Assembly: GCA_011045995.1 (NCBI GenBank) | Contig: DSBQ01000051.1 | Location: 1 to 64,000 of the forward strand | Length of the DNA: 64,000 nt | Direction of reading: 5' to 3' | Source: Methanoculleus sp. | Lineage (GTDB): Archaea > Halobacteriota > Methanomicrobia > Methanomicrobiales > Methanomicrobiaceae | Program-made: the position numbers and the translations under genes | In this document: positions 25,395 to 32,635 of the stretch, one piece after another | How the letters are laid out: the number at the start of each line of letters is the position of its first letter | How positions within the stretch are numbered: the stretch's first letter is position 1 | Notes under the pieces: generated by a model | Database searches by the model: none | What the model was told of the DNA's origin: nothing | The model's input: the letters and a program-made list of their open reading frames with translations, nothing else

Positions 25395-26905
25395 AGCGGA
25401 AAGTAAAGGTACAGGACCGGCCGAAAGAAGAGGAGGCCACACTCACCCGGACACTGAAGGACTGGCGGGTTCTTCTCATGGTTGGGCTGGTGCTCTTCTC
25501 CCTGGTCAGTATCTATGGCATTCCTCCGGGTGCACAGAACGGCCTGACGGGCAATCTTCAGCTGGGTCTTGATCTTGAGGGAGGGTCGTGGATACAGCTC
25601 TCATTCAGGTCAGAGGTGATCCGGTTTGAGACGGATGGGAACCCCGATGCCCTTGTTGCCAACCTTCGCAGTGCCCTCGATGCAGAGGTCCACCTCATCG
25701 AAGAAGACCGGCTGGAAATACGAAAGCCGTTTACCCGTGAGGAACTGGCCCCCGTATTCGAAGAATTCGGTGCGAAGATTGTAACATATGACGAGGGGGT
25801 CTCCAAAGAGACCGCAGATCAGGTCAAGCTTATCCTGGAGGAGAAGGTGAATGGCATCGGCACGAAGGATGCCCGCATCAATACGCTGACCGGGCTGAAC
25901 GGTGTGACGCAGTATATCCGGCTGGAGCTCGCCGGTGTTGATATCACCACTGCACAGGAGATCGTCGGTTCCCAGGGCAAATTCGAGATCAGGATCCAGA
26001 CGACCGGGAATGAGACTGAGCATGTACTGTATGGCGATACCATCACCAGCGTCTCGACGCCCACACGCTATCCCATAGGAAGCGATCTCTGGGGTGTCGG
26101 ATTCACCCTCAATGATGAAGGCGCGGCAGCATTCCGCTCGGCGGCCATCACCTACGGGGCAACCTCTAACCCGGAGGCTCACCCGATCATGATGCTGCTG
26201 GACGATGAAGTGGTTTACAGTGCCAGCCTGAACGCGGACCTTGCCGCCCAGCTGCAGGGAACCCCGGTACGTGAACTTCGTGCCACCACCGGTGCAGGCG
26301 ACGAGGGTCTGGAAGATGCGCGGACGCTGGAGATCCATCTCCGGGCAGGAGCCCTTCCGGTCGATGTAACGATAGCAGGGTCTGGTACGGTTCCGGCAAC
26401 GCTGGGTGATCATTTCAAGATCATGTGTATCATTGCCGCCATCTTTGCCCTCGTCGGTGTCGCGGCCCTGGTCTTCTACTGGTACCGCGAACCTGCCATT
26501 GTGCTGCCGATGATCGGGACGAATATTGCCGAGATCATCATTCTTCTTGGCATTGCCGTCTATATCCAGCAGCTGGACCTTGCAAGTATTGCCGGTTTGA
26601 TAGCAGTGCTGGGCACCGGCATAGATCAACTGGTCATCATCACCGATGAGGTTCTTCATGAAGGGAGGGTGCCCTCGCAGACGCTCTACATGAAGCGGTT
26701 TTCCCGGGCGCTCGGCATTATCATGGTCTCGGCCCTGACAACGATCATTGCGATGCTTCCGCTCGCTCTCATGGACCTTGCAAACCTGAAAGGATTTGCC
26801 ATCATCACCATCCTCGGGGTGATCATCGGTGTCCTGGTGACGCGTCCTGCCTATGGGAAGATCATCATGGCAATTCTTTCCCGCAATCCTGGAGAAAAAT
26901 CCTAA
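25391..26905 (+). CDS. secD: SecD, protein-export membrane protein
   Basis: 504 residues from MKRKVKVQDRPKEEEATL; GGGGAGGAGAAG supports this ATG, which overlaps the secF stop. Helix 1 precedes the large external domain (LQLGLDLEGGSWIQLSF motif, the SecD DLxGG signature), then five helices with GTGIDQLVIITDEVLHEGR and KRFSRALGIIMVSALTTI. It forms the SecDF complex assisting translocation and folding of exported proteins. Confidence 0.93.
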   Translation: MKRKVKVQDRPKEEEATLTRTLKDWRVLLMVGLVLFSLVSIYGIPPGAQNGLTGNLQLGLDLEGGSWIQLSFRSEVIRFETDGNPDALVANLRSALDAEVHLIEEDRLEIRKPFTREELAPVFEEFGAKIVTYDEGVSKETADQVKLILEEKVNGIGTKDARINTLTGLNGVTQYIRLELAGVDITTAQEIVGSQGKFEIRIQTTGNETEHVLYGDTITSVSTPTRYPIGSDLWGVGFTLNDEGAAAFRSAAITYGATSNPEAHPIMMLLDDEVVYSASLNADLAAQLQGTPVRELRATTGAGDEGLEDARTLEIHLRAGALPVDVTIAGSGTVPATLGDHFKIMCIIAAIFALVGVAALVFYWYREPAIVLPMIGTNIAEIIILLGIAVYIQQLDLASIAGLIAVLGTGIDQLVIITDEVLHEGRVPSQTLYMKRFSRALGIIMVSALTTIIAMLPLALMDLANLKGFAIITILGVIIGVLVTRPAYGKIIMAILSRNPGEKS

Positions 26906-26933
26906 AAAATATTGGGGAATTCCTTATCCAAAA

Positions 26934-26941
26934 TACTTATA
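26934..26941 (+). promoter_or_regulatory. TATA box of the thioredoxin gene
   Basis: TACTTATA preceded by a purine-rich BRE (CCAAAA). A start near 26962 gives a 14-nt leader consisting of the GGTGAGG ribosome-binding motif and a short spacer. Confidence 0.5.
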
Positions 26942-26975
26942 CCTCTTTTCGCCGAACAACTGGTGAGGAAAAGAC

Positions 26976-27245
26976 ATGGCAAAACCAGTGCTTATTGATT
27001 TTTACGCTGTCTGGTGCGGTCCGTGCAAGTTGCAGACGCCCGAACTTGAAAAGCTGAAGGAAATGATCGGAGACGCCGTCGAGATACAAAAAATTGATGT
27101 TGATCAGAACATGAAACTTGCGCGCAAGTACGGAATCCAGGTTGTTCCGACCCTTATCATCGAAAAGGATGGCGAAGTCAAGGAGCGCCTTGAAGGTGTT
27201 ACCCCGGCCGAGACACTGAAAAAACTTCTTGAACCCTTACAATAA
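26976..27245 (+). CDS. Thioredoxin-like protein
   Basis: 89 residues, a compact thioredoxin fold with the active site WCGPC at residues 13-17 (FYAVWCGPCK) and the cis-proline in QVVPTLIIEKDG. It reduces protein disulfides in the cytoplasm. The short length is typical of methanogen thioredoxins and glutaredoxin-like proteins. It has its own TATA box and GGTGAGG motif. The glycosylase gene follows in the same direction. Confidence 0.93.
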   Translation: MAKPVLIDFYAVWCGPCKLQTPELEKLKEMIGDAVEIQKIDVDQNMKLARKYGIQVVPTLIIEKDGEVKERLEGVTPAETLKKLLEPLQ

Positions 27246-27261
27246 CTTCATTTTGGCCGAT

Positions 27262-27894
27262 ATGGCATCATTATCTGTACGAAAGGCGAAGGACGTTGTC
27301 AATGAACTTGAGCGCCGGTACGGGAAAATCATCTGGTGGCCCGGAAGTCCCGAGGAAGTGATGATAGGGGCAGTCCTTACCCAGCAGACACGCTGGGAGA
27401 ACGTGGAGAGAGCCCTCGAACAGATGAGGGACAGAAACATCTGTTCTCTCGAAGGACTCACGGCGGCACCCGATACGGTTATCGAAGAGGCGATCAGGTG
27501 TACCGGCTTTTTCCGGGTGAAGACCCAGCGCCTGAAAGCCCTTGCATCCTGTGTGCAGAAGGCGGGCGGGATTGATGCCCTTACGAGGATGGAAACCGGC
27601 ATGCTGCGTGTATTTCTCCTTGGAATCAAAGGAGTCGGTCCGGAGACGGCAGACAGCATGATCTGCTATGGATTTTTACGCCCTGCATTTGTCGTCGATG
27701 CATATACCCGCCGTATCTGTGCATGCGCGGGGATGCAGGAACAGGGAGATGATCTCAAATCCCTTTTCGAGTTGGTTCTTCCTCCCTGCAATGATGTGCA
27801 CCGGCAGTGTCATGCCTGGTTTGTGGAATATGCTAAGGAGATGTGTGCACGCAGGAGGTGCGATGAATGCAGAGTCCGGAATTTGAACGAATAG
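27262..27894 (+). CDS. HhH-GPD DNA glycosylase related to endonuclease III / MagIII
   Basis: 210 residues from MASLSVRKAKDVV. The helix-hairpin-helix is LLGIKGVGPETADSMICYG and the catalytic Asp is in VVDAYTRR. The Lys that makes endonuclease III a lyase (GVGxKTA) is Glu here (GVGPETA), which suggests a monofunctional glycosylase of the alkyl-base type. The C-terminus has cysteines (CNDVHRQC, then CARRRCDEC), but their spacing differs from the usual C-X6-C-X2-C-X5-C iron-sulfur loop, so cluster binding is uncertain. The start has a weak ribosome-binding site and lies 16 nt after thioredoxin. Confidence 0.8.
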   Translation: MASLSVRKAKDVVNELERRYGKIIWWPGSPEEVMIGAVLTQQTRWENVERALEQMRDRNICSLEGLTAAPDTVIEEAIRCTGFFRVKTQRLKALASCVQKAGGIDALTRMETGMLRVFLLGIKGVGPETADSMICYGFLRPAFVVDAYTRRICACAGMQEQGDDLKSLFELVLPPCNDVHRQCHAWFVEYAKEMCARRRCDECRVRNLNE

Positions 27895-28397
27895 GAAAGC
27901 GGCTCATACGGGAAGGCCTGTTGAGCGGCAACTTTGGGAATATGAGTGTAAGGTCTGAAAACGGTTATTTCATCACGGCGGGCGGTTCGTTTCTGGACAA
28001 CCCGGGGGAGCTTGCGTTCGTCTCCACGACGAAAGGGCCCGCGCCGGGAGCATCGAGCGAATACCGTGTGCATCAGAGGATCTATGAAGCAACCGATGGG
28101 ATGGCAATTGTCCATGCACACCCCCCCTTTGCCGTCGCGGCCTCATTTGGCGGCGATGCAGTCGTCCCCATAGATAGTGAAGGCAAAATGTTTCTGCCGT
28201 CCATTCCCGTTGCAGACGGCGAGCCCGGAACCGAAGCGCTTGCAGAGGATGTCGGTGAAAAATCACGGCTATCGCCGGTGGTTATCGCCCGGGGGCACGG
28301 GACGTTCGCGTATGCGCCGTCACTTGAGAAGGCCTATCTCCTGACGGCTATCACCGAGCATGCCGCAAAGGTGCTCTATTACCGGCGTTCGTTTTGA
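27867..28397 (+). CDS. Class II aldolase/adducin family protein (fuculose-phosphate aldolase-like)
   Basis: 176 residues. Zinc-site residues of the family are visible: HAHPP (two His) and a later RGHGTFAYA His, with the acidic residue in SSEYRVHQRIY. GNFGNMSVR near the N-terminus matches the phosphate-binding GN.S.R motif. It may cleave or make a ketose phosphate; in methanogens such proteins have been linked to fuculose-phosphate-like aldol steps, but the substrate here is unknown. It overlaps the glycosylase by 28 nt, with AGGAGGT before its ATG. Confidence 0.85.
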   Translation: MQSPEFERIGKRLIREGLLSGNFGNMSVRSENGYFITAGGSFLDNPGELAFVSTTKGPAPGASSEYRVHQRIYEATDGMAIVHAHPPFAVAASFGGDAVVPIDSEGKMFLPSIPVADGEPGTEALAEDVGEKSRLSPVVIARGHGTFAYAPSLEKAYLLTAITEHAAKVLYYRRSF

Positions 28398-29317
28398 GAA
28401 GGCCCGCTCTGGAGGTTCTGTATTTCACTGCGGAGTTCCTGCTGGTTGGCATAGATGATGTCGCTCAGGATACCAAACATGAAGACCTGGATACCGCCCA
28501 TGATAAGCAGTGCCGTGAGGATCGTCAGCGGGAGGTGCTCAATACCTCTGAACCACTCCCCGACGACATATATGCCGGTGATAAGGCCGATGCATGAAAT
28601 GCATCCCCCGATAAGGCCAAAATAGAAGAGGGGGTTATTTCTCCGGGCGAGCCGGTAGAGGGCCGCTATGATCTTTCCGCCGTCGTGAAACGGGCGGAGT
28701 TTCGTTGCCGTACCCGGCCGGCTGACATATCTCACCGGGACAATCTTTATTTTCTGTTCATTTCGCAGTGATTCAACTGCCATCTCGGTTTCAATCACAA
28801 AACCCGGCTCGGTCAGCCGCATCTCCTGCATTCCTTCGAGAGTGAAGGCGCGATACCCCGAGAGGATATCGCCGAGATGCCGGCCGTGTACAATTCTGAA
28901 CATCTCGTTTATGATGCGGTTGCCGAAGAGGTTGAGGCGGGACAATGCATCCCTGTCGGGTGCAACAAGACGGTTGCCGATCACATGGTCGTACCCTTCA
29001 AAGAGCGGGGTCACCATCGCATCGGCATCTTCGGGAAGATAGGTTCCGTCTCCGTCAAGCATGAGAATATAGGGATCTCTGAAGAGGGCGACGCTTTCAA
29101 TAATTGCCGCACCTTTCCCCTTTCCCTCCTGGATCGTGACCTCGGCACCCGCCGCGCGGGCAACCTCCAGGGTATTGTCCGAACTGTTCCCGTCCATTAT
29201 GAAGACATGGGGGTACCCTCTCTCCATAAATTCCTGCACCAGAATGCCGATGGTCGGTTCCTCGTTCAGGGTCGGGATAAATACACAGACCTGATCACGA
29301 TCTATAGCCATTATCAT
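28379..29317 (-). CDS. AglJ-like polyprenyl-phosphate glycosyltransferase (GT2)
   Basis: 312 residues. A GT-A domain with FIPTLNEEPTIG, FIMDGNSSDNT, metal-binding MLDGDGTYLPED and GDILSGYRAFT covers the first 220 residues; two membrane helices follow (NPLFYFGLIGGCISCIGLITGI and TILTALLIMGGIQVFMFGILSDI). This layout matches AglJ, which loads the first sugar on dolichyl phosphate for N-glycosylation of surface proteins. A minus-strand TATA element lies at about 29347-29358, close enough for a nearly leaderless transcript from the first ATG. The 3' end overlaps the convergent aldolase by 19 nt. Confidence 0.85.
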   Translation of the reverse strand: MIMAIDRDQVCVFIPTLNEEPTIGILVQEFMERGYPHVFIMDGNSSDNTLEVARAAGAEVTIQEGKGKGAAIIESVALFRDPYILMLDGDGTYLPEDADAMVTPLFEGYDHVIGNRLVAPDRDALSRLNLFGNRIINEMFRIVHGRHLGDILSGYRAFTLEGMQEMRLTEPGFVIETEMAVESLRNEQKIKIVPVRYVSRPGTATKLRPFHDGGKIIAALYRLARRNNPLFYFGLIGGCISCIGLITGIYVVGEWFRGIEHLPLTILTALLIMGGIQVFMFGILSDIIYANQQELRSEIQNLQSGPSQNERR

Positions 29318-29385
29318 ATCAGTTTGATATTCTCATTCATAAGACCTTTTATATATCAGGTCCGGAAATCGAGTAAAATTAAGAA

Positions 29386-29754
29386 TTAGTGGTGGTATCC
29401 CTGTTCTTTAAGTGACGTCGATTTTTTTATCGAGCATTCTTCGCACCTGTATTGCGGTTCGGGATCATCTGTCCGGTCATAGTCCTTCGTCCGCACCAGC
29501 CGGTACCCCCGTGCCGTCTTCCCGCAGTCGACACAGGTGATCTGCTCCTTTACTTCCCACTGGGAATCAAGTGCACGGGAAGTAAAAATAAACTGGTCGA
29601 CCCAGAAGAAAATCAGCCCGCCGATAAGATTGGCAACGATGGCTGAGGCCAGCTGCCCCATAGAAACCAGAATAATGCCGACCCCTGCAAGAATAGGGGT
29701 TGATAGTTGCCAGCGCACAAGATAGAGCCCATACCGTTTGAAATTTACCTGCAT
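29386..29754 (-). CDS. GtrA-like membrane protein with C-terminal zinc ribbon
   Basis: 122 residues from MQVNFKRYGLYLVRWQLSTP. Two helices (TPILAGVGIILVSMGQLASAIVAN and NLIGGLIFFWVDQFIF) resemble half of a GtrA domain, a family that helps polyprenyl-linked sugars cross the membrane. After it comes ITCVDCGK (CxxC) and, 30 residues on, YRCEEC (CxxC), a probable zinc ribbon not usual in GtrA proteins. Its place beside the AglJ-like enzyme suggests a role in glycolipid handling. Upstream in-frame codons lack a better start. Confidence 0.65.
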   Translation of the reverse strand: MQVNFKRYGLYLVRWQLSTPILAGVGIILVSMGQLASAIVANLIGGLIFFWVDQFIFTSRALDSQWEVKEQITCVDCGKTARGYRLVRTKDYDRTDDPEPQYRCEECSIKKSTSLKEQGYHH

Positions 29755-29814
29755 CCTGCCACATGATTGCCACTGGTGAATAATGAGGCTATGGATCGAT
29801 GCCACATTTGAAAA

Positions 29815-30315
29815 TCATGCCGTCGCGGTAGCTCTTGAAATGAGAGATCCGTCTTCGGTCATCAAAATATCCACCCGCACGGCATCCCCCGGGTGAATGG
29901 TTCCGTCATTCAGATCGATCCTGAGGGATTCCCGCGGTTCCCAGGTAGCATCCCGTCCTCCCGATCCCTTGAGTGTCTGTACCCCGTAATGGTGCGTCGA
30001 GATGAAATCATGGATATTGAGTGTCCTGATTACACAGGGCACCCGCTCTCCGTCAAGATAAATCTCGGCACAGAGAAGAGCATTGAAAAATGCCTGATCG
30101 CCGTCATTTGTCAGGTAAATTCTGCTTTCATAGCCCGGCGGGCTGCTGCTGATCTGTGTTATTACAAAGATGGCCTGCGGCTCCTCCGGAAGAGTAAACC
30201 CGGGGAAGTGAACCGGGAGTGCCAGAAACAGAAGCAGGGCGAGGATCATCGTAATGACGACAAGGAGAAGCGTCGCCTCTGTCTGTGATACTGCCCGTTC
30301 CTTATAATTATTCAC
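29815..30315 (-). CDS. Type IV pilin-like protein
   Basis: 166 residues. A short basic leader (MNNYKERAVSQTEA) precedes a hydrophobic helix (LLLVVITMILALLLFLAL), as in archaeal type IV pilins processed by a prepilin peptidase (Glu at the fifth position after a likely cleavage is in SQTEA). The remaining 130 residues are beta-rich and outside the cell (AIFVITQISSSPPGYESRIYLTNDGD). It may be part of a pilus or surface complex. The neighbouring AglJ-like gene could glycosylate it, by inference only. Confidence 0.75.
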   Translation of the reverse strand: MNNYKERAVSQTEATLLLVVITMILALLLFLALPVHFPGFTLPEEPQAIFVITQISSSPPGYESRIYLTNDGDQAFFNALLCAEIYLDGERVPCVIRTLNIHDFISTHHYGVQTLKGSGGRDATWEPRESLRIDLNDGTIHPGDAVRVDILMTEDGSLISRATATA

Positions 30316-30376
30316 AGAAAATAAGATTGGATGAAGAATGGTTTATCTTTTCGATCCTCGAGAGTCTGTACAGGGT

Positions 30377-30520
30377 AAAATGGAATTTTCCAAACCTTTA
30401 GGAAGAAAAATGGAATTCATTTTCAGCTCCTGGAGGAAGAAATGGAATCAATTCTTCAAACTCTTTGAAGAAAAAAATGGAATGTTATTCTTCAAACTCT
30501 TTGAAGAAAAAAATGGAATG
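30377..30520 (-). repeat. Tandem array of hairpin plus T-tract units, probably repeated terminators
   Basis: ATGGAAT occurs five times on the plus strand (from 30380, 30410, 30442, 30477 and 30513), spaced 30-36 nt. Between copies lie hairpins: two are perfect 9-bp stems with a CTC loop (30452-30472 and 30488-30508, TTCTTCAAA/TTTGAAGAA), two older copies keep shorter stems with different bases (TTCC/GGAA and CTCC/GGAG). On the minus strand each unit is hairpin, then ATTCCAT and a T-run, which is how a terminator would look for the winged-helix gene just upstream. The start of a further copy (30524-30537) codes the last residues of that gene. Confidence 0.75.
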
Positions 30521-30862
30521 TTATTCTTCAAACTCTTCTATTGCGAGCTGGTAAATCCAGTCGAGGAGATAGGGGCAGGTCTGCACCTCGCATTCTTCCT
30601 CACAGCAGATACAGGGGAGAAGTACCCCTCCCGCGAGGAGAAGTGAGGGGTCGACGGCGGGCTTTTTCGCCTTGATGACGTAGGTTTTTATCCCGTCTTT
30701 TCGATATTCGATACGTTCCACAAGTTCATCGTCCACGAGCTTTTTTACGACCCGTGAGCATTTGCGGCTGTCAATATCAAGGAGTTTCCATAGTTCACTC
30801 TGGAGCACTCCATCAGGGTGTGACTGTATAACCTTGAGGGCTTCTTCTGCGAGTTCAGGCAT
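30521..30862 (-). CDS. Winged-helix protein with C-terminal cysteine cluster
   Basis: 113 residues from MPELAEEALKVIQSHPDG. A winged helix (GVLQSELWKLLDIDSRKCSRVVKKLVDDELVERIEYR) is followed by a Cys-rich tail CICCEEECEVQTC, a likely [4Fe-4S] or zinc site, then LLDWIYQLAIEEFEE. This winged helix plus cysteine layout occurs in redox-sensing regulators, but I do not recognise a named family. Its start lies just after the LSm stop, so the two are co-transcribed. Its last codons come from a repeat unit of the adjacent hairpin array. Confidence 0.75.
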   Translation of the reverse strand: MPELAEEALKVIQSHPDGVLQSELWKLLDIDSRKCSRVVKKLVDDELVERIEYRKDGIKTYVIKAKKPAVDPSLLLAGGVLLPCICCEEECEVQTCPYLLDWIYQLAIEEFEE

Positions 30863-30869
30863 ATGACAT

Positions 30870-31106
30870 TCAGAGTTCCGGTGCAATAGTCAGGATATTG
30901 CTGCCGCGGATAACAACGGTTCCAAGGGTGCGTCCCCGCTGACCGCCAACATACTCCGTGGTCTGGTCCATCTGTACATTCAGGTGTTCGTCCACCGCTA
31001 CCAGGCGCCCCTTCATTATACGCGCATCGTCCTTTATTTCGACAACAATTTGAGAATCTACCAGAGCGAAGACCTTCTTGATCGGGAGAACAATGCTGTT
31101 TACCAT
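30870..31106 (-). CDS. Archaeal Sm-like (LSm) protein
   Basis: 78 residues. The Sm1 motif VVEIKDDARIMKGRLVAVDEHLNVQM and the Sm2 motif GTVVIRGSNILTIAPE are both complete. LSm proteins form RNA-binding rings that bind U-rich RNA and act in tRNA and small RNA processing. A variant wHTH-cluster gene follows immediately downstream. The start MVNSIVLPIKKVF is the only suitable ATG. Confidence 0.93.
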   Translation of the reverse strand: MVNSIVLPIKKVFALVDSQIVVEIKDDARIMKGRLVAVDEHLNVQMDQTTEYVGGQRGRTLGTVVIRGSNILTIAPEL

Positions 31107-31174
31107 CTTCTGTTATGTGGTGCTAAAAGATAATTAAGTTTTTTTCTCTCTTACTTCCCTTTGCCCATGATCGT

Positions 31175-32074
31175 TCAAAGGGATTTCATGCATGAACGGA
31201 CCAAATCGATCATCCGCCTGCTGCCGACATAAATCGGCGTCTTGTGATCCGGCTTTTCCGGCTGGACTTCCAGGAGATTTCGTCTCCCGTCCGTGATAGC
31301 ACCGCCAGCCTGGACTGCGAGAAATCCTATGGGATTTGCTTCGTACACCAGCCTGAGCTTGCCGGACGGTTTCCCGTTCAGTGCGGGGTAGCAGTAGATG
31401 CCGCCATATTTGAGAATCTGATGAAAGTCTGCAACAAACGATCCCGAATACCGTATTTTTCCTCCCATCTGTTCGCACAGGGAGATGAATTCCGAATGAT
31501 CCTGCGGCCAGTCGTTTTTTATCCCCCCGGTACCATAGAGCTTCCCTTCGGGCATGCGGATGTCCTTTTCCATAAGGACATACATCCCGTCCTTGTTCAG
31601 GGCAAACGTACAGACGCCTTCACCCACACTCAGGGTGAGCACCGTCATCGGGCCGTAGAGCAGATAGAGAGCTGCTGCCAGATCCTCCCCTTTTCTCAGG
31701 GCGTTACCTCCGGGGTAAATGCCGATGATCGTGCCAACGGCCAGGTTTACCTGGATAAGTGACGAACCATCGAGCGGGTCCATGACCACGGAATAATCGC
31801 CCATCGCATCCGGAAAGAGAACGACATCTTCCTGTTCTTCCGATGCAATGGCCTTAACAAAACCCGATTCACCCAGGACATGAATGAGGTGACGGTCGGC
31901 CCAGGTGTCCATAGCAGCCTGTTCTTCTCCATATACATTCTCTGTACCGGCATATGACTGATTCTCAATGAACGCTTCACGAATTGGAATTGCCTGGTAG
32001 GCAATCAGTTCGATGAGGTCCCTGAGCAGTTCTTCACACGCAGTACTGTCCAGGTACTGCCGCAGGGTCGTCAT
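31175..32074 (-). CDS. fbp: Class I fructose-1,6-bisphosphatase
   Basis: 299 residues from MTTLRQYLDSTACEE. The metal-site motifs of class I enzymes are present: ASEEQED, VMDPLDGSSLIQVN, and the later FVADFHQ and GKLRLVYEANPIGFLA. It removes the 1-phosphate in gluconeogenesis. Most archaea use a bifunctional aldolase/phosphatase instead, so a class I enzyme is unusual and may have been acquired from bacteria. The frame is open 48 codons upstream, but that part overlaps hsp20 and is not conserved sequence. The gene follows hsp20 by 76 nt on the same strand. Confidence 0.93.
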   Translation of the reverse strand: MTTLRQYLDSTACEELLRDLIELIAYQAIPIREAFIENQSYAGTENVYGEEQAAMDTWADRHLIHVLGESGFVKAIASEEQEDVVLFPDAMGDYSVVMDPLDGSSLIQVNLAVGTIIGIYPGGNALRKGEDLAAALYLLYGPMTVLTLSVGEGVCTFALNKDGMYVLMEKDIRMPEGKLYGTGGIKNDWPQDHSEFISLCEQMGGKIRYSGSFVADFHQILKYGGIYCYPALNGKPSGKLRLVYEANPIGFLAVQAGGAITDGRRNLLEVQPEKPDHKTPIYVGSRRMIDLVRSCMKSL

Positions 32075-32150
32075 GGTAACCCGGTGATCCCGACAGATAA
32101 TCAAACTATCCTTTCGTGTGGTGCCGCAAAAAGAGCATCCCCGGGAACCG

Positions 32151-32600
32151 TCATGGGTTCCCTGTGACGGATGCAGGGGTTCCTGTGATCTTCCGCAATG
32201 AAAATTCAAGAATTCCATTCCGGAACGTGTACCGCAGACTATCCGGATCGACGCCCTCCAGCCGGATGGTCTTTTTAAAAATTCTTTCCGGCGTCTCGGC
32301 TATGAGATGAAGTGCCGAATCGCTGACGGCAAAGCGGATGTCGCCGGGTTCAACCCCCGGAAGTTCAGCGATGATATAACAGGTGTCGGGTGAGTCAAGC
32401 ACCTCTATTCCCGGCTCCGTCAGCTGGCGGCAGAAGGGGGATTGATCCCTGTCTGCCGGTCCGTCTGAGCGTCCCGGACCTGTCAGGGTTATAAAAAAAC
32501 CCTCAGCCGGGATCGCGCCGTTTCTCACCGCCTCCTCGATAAGCTTTCTGATTGCCTCGGTCAGTTCTTTGAAAATGTCGTCCTGTGCGTCTGCTGTCAT
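32151..32600 (-). CDS. Hsp20 family small heat-shock protein
   Basis: 149 residues. The alpha-crystallin domain runs from about residue 67 (GIEVLDSPDTCYIIAELPGVEPGDIRFAVSDSALHLIAE) to the end (YTFRNGILEFSLRK, with the conserved GILE element). The N-terminal 60 residues are a variable arm. It is an ATP-independent holdase. It lies 35 nt downstream of cdc48 on the same strand, so the two protein-quality genes are probably one operon under the palindromic promoter at 35131-35164. Confidence 0.88.
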   Translation of the reverse strand: MTADAQDDIFKELTEAIRKLIEEAVRNGAIPAEGFFITLTGPGRSDGPADRDQSPFCRQLTEPGIEVLDSPDTCYIIAELPGVEPGDIRFAVSDSALHLIAETPERIFKKTIRLEGVDPDSLRYTFRNGILEFSLRKITGTPASVTGNP

Positions 32601-32635
32601 GTCGCTTCTGTGTATGGTGTCTGCTTCTGAAGAGC

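Noticed and set aside
25610-26659. Minus-strand 349-codon frame under secD
   Set aside because: SecD coding on the plus strand is certain; the reverse frame has no family features.
30377-30520. Hairpin array as a small CRISPR or attachment site
   Set aside because: Spacers are not unique, units are directly adjacent, and each hairpin is followed by a T-run on one strand, which fits termination better.
30338-30646. Plus-strand open frame with repeated FFKLFEEKNGML peptide
   Set aside because: It arises because the 36-nt hairpin repeat is a multiple of three and runs into the reverse strand of the wHTH gene. No ribosome-binding motif and no family.
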